The notes under the pieces: model-generated
Databases searched by the model: none
Seen by the model: only the letters and a program-made list of their open reading frames with translations
What the model was told of the DNA's origin: nothing
In this document: one piece after another, positions 54,701-64,000 of the stretch
Position numbering within the stretch: the stretch's first letter is position 1
Layout of the letters: each line of letters opens with the position of its first letter
Translations under genes and position numbers: made by a program
Assembly (NCBI GenBank): GCA_916613615.1
Contig: OU744726.1
Coordinates: 21,207,515-21,271,514, forward strand
DNA length: 64,000 bases
Reading direction: 5' to 3'
Source: Steromphala cineraria
Lineage: Eukaryota; Mollusca; Gastropoda; Trochida; Trochidae

Positions 54701-56534
54701 AGGTAATAATATTTTCCTTGTGATGAAACTATCAACATTGGTTTATCCGTTATGATTTATTTTGAGTTTACACAACATTGTAAGCAACATTATGAAATAT
54801 TCTTGTTGACTTTGATCTGAAAGTTTTGAAAGCAGTCAGTTGCATCGTATGTATGGTAAAACCTAGTAATTGGAGGACCACTCATGTTGTCTTGTTTTTT
54901 AAAGTGGAAAGCGATGTCAAGGAATAATGAATAGTACACACGAGTTACATTCCCCTGGCCATTGACACTGATATACAGTTTGCCATTGAGCTTAGGTCTG
55001 AACGTACGAGTCATTTGGGTTCTTTACATTTGGGTAAAAAAGTATGTAGCCCTTATTTGGTGTTAATGAACTATGTTAAAGTACCAAGAAAAGATTGCAG
55101 TTTACTAAAGCTCTAGATCACAACGTAAGCATAGTATTGCAAAAAGGTTTGCCTCAGTGATTTTGTAACCATACATATCAGTGGCTGAGGTCACAAGGTG
55201 GTCAATTAAAGTATCAGAAGGAAACTTAATAAATTATATCAAGTGGAATAGTCCCTTTAACATATGCATGTCCATGAAAGTGTTTAAAAGCTGGTAATAA
55301 TATTCATGATGCAAATGATAATGTGTTATTTTCTTATAATGTATATGGGATTTTACATCTTTAGTATTAGGCATGAATAAATAACACAATTGCAAGAAAA
55401 TGAATATTGCTTTTTATTATTCCAATCAAGTTTGATATGTCCTGAATAACCTTGAGTTGTACTGTAAACAAAAACATTGCTACTGAAATGTTTACAGAAT
55501 GGTTAAATAAGTTCTTGTTTATTGTTGTGTTTAAGTGGCTTACAGGAAAGTGGCTTCTCTAAAGATTTGGTAGTCTTCCTACTCAATTGAGGAATGATCT
55601 AAAGTGCAGGATGATCCTGTGGTCATACTAAGGTTGAACACATTGGCCACAGCCTAAAGCAAAATTGAATATGAAGCCCGATGAGCTACAGATCCAGTGG
55701 TTCTCTCTTTTTCGCGGTTTTCATGAAAAAATGACTTAAACAATACCTGAATGACAAATTCCATTGCAGAGAACGGATTTATTTAATGTCATTTCCATGG
55801 AAACCTGAAATAAATCAATGACTCAATGACAAATTCCTTTGTTTCATTCGTCTACTTTCATTTACTTATCAATCATGATATCTAGATGTGTCTTTGAGGG
55901 TTAGACTAAAGAATGAATTTTATATGAATTATAATGAATTACCTGTTCAGGATAAATTCTTAAATATACATCTTAGCTTCGCCAACTTTCTACACATGTC
56001 ATTCATGATCCCTACATGTAGGTCACTCACCAAATGTAATTTGTTCTTTTCACATCTAGAATGTTCATGATTAAAACAATCAATCTTAAAACAAAGTTCA
56101 ACAATTATCCCAAGATGTAGCTTTTCAATGGTAAGATCTTAGTTTTGTGGTTTAAGTGGATATATGACTTATCTTTAAGATTGTATACTCCATTATTATA
56201 CAACTTATATACAACATTACCAAGCATTTATCATTGTTTTAACAAAATAGGTACAGGGGTATGTGATCTCTGCCAACTTCTACAGTTTCAAATTCACGCT
56301 GTGCAAACAAGTATCAGTTTAATAACATTCATACTGTAATTCAAAATATTTGTCCAAAACATAACCTCTTGAGAAGCATGTCCAGATCTGCATTGAAATT
56401 TTGAAAAATGATTCGTCAGAGACTCCTTTTCATTAACATGAGAATAATTTTAGAATCATCCAACAGAAATGTTTTAAGGAACTGAAAATAAGTCTAGTAT
56501 GGCAATGATTACCAAGGTTGATTATCGAACTGAC
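54701..56534. other. Intergenic up to satellite array B
   Basis: AT-rich. It contains an unplaced minus-strand ATG frame of 74 codons at 54,790-55,014, a GATGAGCTACAGA motif copy near 55,680 and no family motif. No RNA gene was seen. Confidence 0.45.
54790..55014 (-). CDS. Unrecognised 74-codon frame, doubtful
   Basis: Starts at a true ATG (55,014-55,012) and has an ordinary mixed composition, unlike the AT-biased chance frames around it (KLNGKLYISVNGQGNVTRVY near the start). No signal peptide, domain or splice partner was recognised. It could be a fragment of a mobile-element protein or an exon. Confidence 0.2.
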   Translation of the reverse strand: MTRTFRPKLNGKLYISVNGQGNVTRVYYSLFLDIAFHFKKQDNMSGPPITRFYHTYDATDCFQNFQIKVNKNIS

Positions 56535-59500
56535 ACACCTAATAGGAAGCTGAAACAGGGGTCCAGTATAAGATTCAAAACGCTTAAAATAGTCCTGTGC
56601 ACAAATGTACGTAAATTACGTATATTGCACTTTGTACGTACTACAGTAGACTCGACCTAAGACCTAAAATATACATATTATATGATCTAAATACCTTTCT
56701 TAACACAGATGGTAGCGAGTTCTTTAGCTGAATAGGAACTGGCATCTAGCAAAAGATTCAGCAAAATGTAAGAGCTCTGTGCATAAATGTGCACTTTGAT
56801 TAGGTAAAGAAGTAGACCTGACCTCAACCTAATATATGCTTCCGCAATTAAAAACAAATCTTTCAAACGGGTGTTGGCAAAGTTTAAATTGCATCGAGAA
56901 CTGGCAGTCAGCTTCACACTATGAATAGGGAACTGGCAGCTAGCACGTTGCAGATATGTAATAGCTCTGTACAAAAATGTGCGTGCGTATATTACACTTT
57001 GTAACTGCAATAAATCAGTGTATAAATGTACGTGAGTATACCTTACTTTTATTAGGTACAGAAGTATAATTGACGTATACCTAATATATACTTATTCAAT
57101 GATAAACATATATTTTATATGGGTATCAGCGAGGTCTAAATTGAATAGTGAACTGGCAGCTATCACGTTGCAGATATGTAATAGCCCTGTACAAAAATGA
57201 ACATGTGTATATTACACTTTGATTATGTACAGAAGTACACTTGATCTATACCTAATATATGCTAATTGAATGATGAACATATCTATCTTGAAACGGGTGT
57301 GAGCGAGGTTAATGCTGAATAGTGAACTGGCAGCCAACTTCACACTTTGAATAGGGAACTGGCGGCTAGCACGTTGCATATATGTAATACCTTTGTACAA
57401 AAATGTACGTGCGTATATTACACTTTGATTATGTACAGAAGTAGACTTGATATATATCTAATATATGCTAATTGAAAGATGAACATATCTATCTTAAAAC
57501 GGATGTGAGGGAGGTTAAAGCTGAATAGTGAACTGGCAGCCAACTTCACACTTTGAATAGGGAACTGGCAGCTAGCACGTTGCCGATATGTAATAGCTCT
57601 GTACAAAAATGTACGTGCGTATATTACACTTTGATTATGTACAGAAGTAAACTTGATCTATACCTAATATATGCTAATTGAATGATGAACATATCTATCT
57701 TGAAACGGGTGTGAGCGAGGTTAAAGCTGAATAGTGAACTGGCAGCCAACTTCACACTTTGAAAAGGGAACTGGCAGCTAGCACGTTGCCGATATGTTAT
57801 GGCTCTGTACAAACATGTGCGTGCGTATATTACACTTTGATTATGTACAGAAGTAGACTTGATCTATACCTAATATATGCTAATTGAATGATGAACATAT
57901 CTTTCTTAAAACGGATGTGAGGGAGGTTAAAGCTGAATAGTGAACTTGCAGCCAACTTCACACTTTGAATAGGGAACTGGCAGCTAACACGTTGCAGATG
58001 TGTTATAGCTCTGTGTATAAATGTGCGTGCGTTTATTACACTTTGATTATGTACAGAAGTAGACTTGATCTATACCTAATATATGCTAATTGAATGATGA
58101 ACATATCTTTCTTAAAACGGGTGTGAGCGAGGTTAAAGCTGAATAGTGAACTGGCAGCCAACTTCACCCTTTGAATAGGGAACTGGCAGCTAGCACGTTG
58201 CATATATGTAATACGTTTGTGCAAAAATGTGCGTGCGTATATTACACTTTGATTAGGTACAGAAGTCGACTTGATCTATACCTAATATATGCTAATTGAA
58301 TGATGAACATATCTATCTTGAAACGGGTGTGAGCGAGGCTAAAGCTGAATAATGAACTGGCAGCCAACTTCACACTTTGAATAGGGAACTGGCAGCTAGC
58401 ACGTTGCATATATATAATAGCTCTGTACAAAAATGTGCGTGCGTATATTACACTTTGATTAGGTACAGAAGTAGACTTGATATATACCTAATATATGCTA
58501 ATTCAATTATAAACATATTTTTCTTAAAACGGGTGTGAGCGAGGTTAAAGCTGAATAGTGAACTGGCAGCCAACTTCACACTTTGAATATGGAACTGGCA
58601 GCTAGCACGTTGCAGATATGTAATAGCTCTGTCCAAAAATGTACGTGCGTATATTACACTTAGATTAGGTACAGAAGTAGACTTGATCTATACCTAATAT
58701 ATGCTAATTGAATGATGAACATATCTTTCTTAAAACGGATGTTAGGGAGGTTAAAGCTGAATAGTGAACTGGCAGCCAACTTCACACTTTGAATAGGGAA
58801 CTGGCAGCTAGCACGTTGCATATATGTAATACCTTTGTACAAAAATGTACGTGCGTATATTACACTTTGATTATGTACAGAAGTAGACTGGATGTATACC
58901 TAATATATGCTAATTGAATGATGAACATATCTATCTTGAAACGGGTGTGATCGAGGTTAAAGCTGAATAGTGAACTGGCAGCCAACTTCACACTTTGAAT
59001 AGGGAACTGGCAGCTAGCACGTTGCCGATATGTAATAGCTCTGTACAAAAATAAACGTGCGTATATTACACTTTGATTATGTACAGAAGTAAACTTGATC
59101 TATACCTAATATATGCTAATTGAATGATGAACATATCTATCTTGAAACGGGTGTGAGCGAGGTTAAAGCTGAATAGTGAACTGGCAGCCAACTTCACACA
59201 CTGAATAGGGAACTGGCAGCTAGCACGTTGCAGATATGTTATGGCTCTGTACAAACATGTGCGTGCGTATATTACACTTTGATTAGGTACAGAAGTAGAC
59301 TTGATCTATACCTAATATATGCTAATTGAATGATGAACATATCTATCTTGAAACGGGTGTGAGCGAGGTTAAAGCTGAATAGTGAACTGGCAGCCAACTT
59401 CACACTTTGAATATGGAACTGGCAGCTAGCACGTTGCAGATATGTAATAGCTCTGTCCAAAAATGTACGTGCGTATATTACACTTTGATTAGGAACAGAA

Positions 59501-62500
59501 GTAGACTTGATCTATACCTAATATATGCTAATTGAATGATGAACATATCTTTCTTAAAACGGATGTTAGGGAGGTTAAAGCTGAATAGTGAACTGGCAGC
59601 CAACTTCACCCTTTGAATAGGGAACTGGCAGCTAGCACGTTGGATATATGTAATACCTTTGTACAAAAATGTACGTGCGTATATTACACTTTGATTATGT
59701 ACAGAAGTAGACTGGATGTATACCTAATATATGCTAATTGAATTATGAACATATCTATCTTGAAATGGGTGTGAGCGAGGTTAAAGCTGAATAGTGAACT
59801 GGCAGCCAACTTCACACTTTGAATAGGGAACTGGCAGCTAGCACGTTGCATATATGTAATACGTTTGTGCAAAAATGTGCGTGCGTATATTACACTTTGA
59901 TTAGATACAGAAGTCGACTTGATCTATACCTAATATATGCTAATTGAATGATGAACATATCTATCTTGAAACGGGTGTGAGCGAGGTTAAAGCTGAATAA
60001 TGAACTGGCAGCCAACTTCACACTTTGAACAGGGAACTGGCAGCTAGCACGTTGCATATATATAATAGCTCTGTACAAAAATGTGCGTGCGTATATTACA
60101 CTTTGATTAGGTACAGAAGTAGACTTGATATATACCTAATATATGCTAATTCAATTATAAACATATTTTTCTTAAAACGGGTGTGAGCGAGGTTAAAGCT
60201 GAATGGTGAACTGGCAGCCAACTTCACACTTTGAATATGGAACTGGCAGCTAGCACGTTGCAGATATGTAATAGCTCAGTCCAAAAATGTACGTGCGTAT
60301 ATTACACTTAGATTAGGAACAGAAGTAGACTTGATCTATACCTAATATATGCTAATTGAATGATGAACATATCTTTCTTAAAACGGATGTTAGGGAGGTT
60401 AAAGCTGAATAGTGAACTGGCAGCCAACTTCACCCTTTGAATAGGGAACTGGCAGCTAGCACGTTGGATATATGTAATACCTTTGTACAAAAATGTACGT
60501 GCGTATATTACACTTTGATTATGTACAGAAGTAGACTGGATGTATACCTAATATATGCTAATTGAATTATGAACATATCTATCTTGAAATGGGTGTGAGC
60601 GAGGTTAAAGCTGAATAGTGAACTGGCAGCCAACTTCACACTTTGAATAGGGAACTGGCAGCTAGCACGTTGCATATATGTAATACGTTTGTGCAAAAAT
60701 GTGCGTGCGTATATTACACTTTGATTAGATACAGAAGTCGACTTGATCTATACCTAATATATGCTAATTGAATGATGAACATATCTATCTTGAAACGGGT
60801 GTGAGCGAGGTTAAAGCTGAATAATGAACTGGCAGCCAACTTCACACTTTGAACAGGGAACTGGCAGCTAGCACGTTGCATATATATAATAGCTCTGTAC
60901 AAAAATGTGCGTGCGTATATTACACTTTGATAAGGTACAGAAGTAGACTTGATATATACCTAATATATGCTAATTGAATGATGAACATATCTATCTTGAA
61001 ACGGGTGTGAGCGAGGTTAATGCTGAATAGTGAACTGGCAGCCAACTTCACACTTTGAATAGGGAACTGGCGGCTAGCACGTTGCATATATGTAATACCT
61101 TTGTACAAAAATGTACGTGCGTATATTACACTTTGATTATGTACAGAAGTAGACTTGATATATATCTAATATATGCTAATTGAAAGATGAACATATCTAT
61201 CTTAAAACGGATGTGAGGGAGGTTAAAGCTGAATAGTGAACTGGCAGCCAACTTCACACTTTGAATAGGGAACTGGCAGCTAGCACGTTGCCGATATGTA
61301 ATAGCTCTGTACAAAAATAAACGTGCGTATATTACACTTTGATTATGTACAGAAGTAAACTTGATCTATACCTAATATATGCTAATTGAATGATGAACAT
61401 ATCTATCTTGAAACGGGTGTGAGCGAGGTTAAAGCTGAATAGTGAACTGGCAGCCAACTTCACACTTTGAAAAGGGAACTGGCAGCTAGCACGTTGCCGA
61501 TATGTTATGGCTCTGTACAAACATGTGCGTGCGTATATTACACTTTGATTATGTACAGAAGTAGACTTGATCTATACCTAATATATGCTAATTGAATGAT
61601 GAACATATCTTTCTTAAAACGGATGTGAGGGAGGTTAAAGCTGAATAGTGAACTTGCAGCCAACTTCACACTTTGAATAGGGAACTGGCAGCTAACACGT
61701 TGCAGATGTGTTATATCTCTGTGTATAAATGTGCGTGCGTTTATTACACTTTGATTATGTACAGAAGTAGACTTGATCTATACCTAATATATGCTAATTG
61801 AATGATGAACATATCTTTCTTAAAACGGGTGTGAGCGAGGTTAAAGCTGAATAGTGAACTGGCAGCCAACTTCACCCTTTGAATAGGGAACTGGCAGCTA
61901 GCACGTTGCATATATGTAATACGTTTGTGCAAAAATGTGCGTGCGTATATTACACTTTGATTAGATACAGAAGTCGACTTGATCTATACCTAATATATGC
62001 TAATTGAATGATGAACATATCTATCTTGAAACGGGTGTGAGCGAGGTTAAAGCTGAATAATGAACTGGCAGCCAACTTCACACTTTGAATAGGGAACTGG
62101 CAGCTAGCACGTTGCATATATATAATAGCTCTGTACAAAAATGTGCGTGCGTGTATTACACTTTGATTAGGTACAGAAGTAGACTTGATATATACCTAAT
62201 ATATGCTAATTCAATTATAAACATATTTTTCTTAAAACGGGTGTGAGCGAGGTTAAAGCTGAATAGTGAACTGGCAGCCAACTTCACACTTTGAATATGG
62301 AACTGGCAGCTAGCACGTTGCAGATATGTAATAGCTCTGTCCAAAAATGTACGTGCGTATATTACACTTAGATTAGGTACAGAAGTAGACTTGATCTATA
62401 CCTAATATATGCTAATTGAATGATGAACATATCTTTCTTAAAACGGATGTTAGGGAGGTTAAAGCTGAATAGTGAACTGGCAGCCAACTTCACACTTTGA

Positions 62501-64000
62501 ATAGGGAACTGGCAGCTAGCACGTTGCATATATGTAATACCTTTGTACAAAAATGTACGTGCGTATATTACACTTTGATTATGTACAGAAGTAGACTGGA
62601 TGTATACCTAATATATGCTAATTGAATGATGAACATATCTATCTTGAAACGGGTGTGATCGAGGTTAAAGCTGAATAGTGAACTGGCAGCCAACTTCACA
62701 CTTTGAATAGGGAACTGGCAGCTAGCACGTTGCCGATATGTAATAGCTCTGTACAAAAATAAACGTGCGTATATTACACTTTGATTATGTACAGAAGTAA
62801 ACTTGATCTATACCTAATATATGCTAATTGAATGATGAACATATCTATCTTGAAACGGGTGTGAGCGAGGTTAAAGCTGAATAGTGAACTGGCAGCCAAC
62901 TTCACACACTGAATAGGGAACTGGCAGCTAGCACGTTGCAGATATGTTATGGCTCTGTACAAACATGTGCGTGCGTATATTACACTTTGATTAGGTACAG
63001 AAGTAGACTTGATCTATACCTAATATATGCTAATTGAATGATGAACATATCTATCTTGAAACGGGTGTGAGCGAGGTTAAAGCTGAATAGTGAACTGGCA
63101 GCCAACTTCACACTTTGAATATGGAACTGGCAGCTAGCACGTTGCAGATATGTAATAGCTCTGTCCAATAATGTACGTGCGTATATTACACTTTGATTAG
63201 GAACAGAAGTAGACTTGATCTATACCTAATATATGCTAATTGAATGATGAACATATCTTTCTTAAAACGGATGTTAGGGAGGTTAAAGCTGAATAGTGAA
63301 CTGGCAGCCAACTTCACCCTTTGAATAGGGAACTGGCAGCTAGCACGTTGGATATATGTAATACCTTTGTACAAAAATGTACGTGCGTATATTACACTTT
63401 GATTATGTACAGAAGTAGACTGGATGTATACCTAATATATGCTAATTGAATTATGAACATATCTATCTTGAAATGGGTGTGAGCGAGGTTAAAGCTGAAT
63501 AGTGAACTGGCAGCCAACTTCACACTTTGAATAGGGAACTGGCAGCTAGCACGTTGCATATATGTAATACGTTTGTGCAAAAATGTGCGTGCGTATATTA
63601 CACTTTGATTAGATACAGAAGTCGACTTGATCTATACCTAATATATGCTAATTGAATGATGAACATATCTATCTTGAAACGGGTGTGAGCGAGGTTAAAG
63701 CTGAATAATGAACTGGCAGCCAACTTCACACTTTGAACAGGGAACTGGCAGCTAGCACGTTGCATATATATAATAGCTCTGTACAAAAATGTGCGTGCGT
63801 ATATTACACTTTGATTAGGTACAGAAGTAGACTTGATATATACCTAATATATGCTAATTCAATTATAAACATATTTTTCTTAAAACGGGTGTGAGCGAGG
63901 TTAAAGCTGAATAGTGAACTGGCAGCCAACTTCACACTTTGAATATGGAACTGGCAGCTAGCACGTTGCAGATATGTAATAGCTCTGTCCAAAAATGTAC
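56535..64000 (-). repeat. 206-bp satellite array B, inverted, about 35 units, open at the window edge
   Basis: The same 206-bp unit as array A but on the opposite strand. Regular from about 57,200, with 32 unit steps between 57,212 and 63,804. The inner edge (56,535-57,200) is diverged, with faint unit traces back to about 56,535. Unit variants seen in array A reappear here. A block of 18 units (3,708 bp) is duplicated: private variants such as GGTTAATGCTGAATAG with GGCGGCTAGC at about 57,310 recur at about 61,018, and GTGTATAAATGTGCGTGCGT at 58,013 recurs at 61,721. A four-unit (824-bp) repeat is nested inside (GTTGGATATATG at 59,640, 60,464 and 63,348). The array continues past 64,000. Confidence 0.97.

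Overview
The window is animal nuclear DNA, most likely from a marine mollusc and probably a bivalve. It is AT-rich, has a multi-exon gene with consensus GT-AG introns, and is crowded with non-LTR retrotransposons, small inverted-repeat elements (MITEs), minisatellites and a large satellite. The species cannot be named from sequence alone. Many apparent open frames here begin at GTG or TTG and are not used as eukaryotic starts; such starts were re-checked.

Layout. 1-3,000: a 58-bp minisatellite followed by a decayed reverse transcriptase. 4,158-16,156 (+): the only clear host gene, ten visible coding exons joining in one frame to 435 codons. They encode the end of a signal peptide, two EGF-like domains, a complete ZP domain, an RRKR furin-type site, a transmembrane helix and a short cytosolic tail. 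The initiator exon was not found. The introns hold several MITEs, three of them lying very close to splice sites. 16,157-23,400: repeats, including two nested TTAA-type MITEs, a long hairpin, a tRNA-like SINE and a probable retrotransposon 3' end. 23,428-30,515: a 46-bp repeat block and then about 33 copies of a 206-bp satellite. 30,516-56,530: a 26-kb segment of nested transposons. It holds an element built from TTAGTAAGCTTACTAA palindromes, a Ginger-like element with its own small gene, a 5'-truncated non-LTR element, and an apparently complete two-ORF non-LTR element. 56,535-64,000: the same 206-bp satellite in the opposite orientation, running off the right edge.

How parts fit. The ZP/EGF gene would give a secreted or membrane-anchored polymerising glycoprotein. 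Nothing else in the window appears to work with it. Right of 18 kb almost everything recognisable is mobile or repetitive. The points most worth following are the opposed satellite arrays with a 3,708-bp higher-order duplication, the Ginger-like element that keeps only the integrase C-terminal and Cys-rich region, the single in-frame UAG between ORF1 and ORF2 of the complete retrotransposon together with a YY1-like site upstream, and clustered GCGGTAAAWTGTAATA arrays in opposite orientations.
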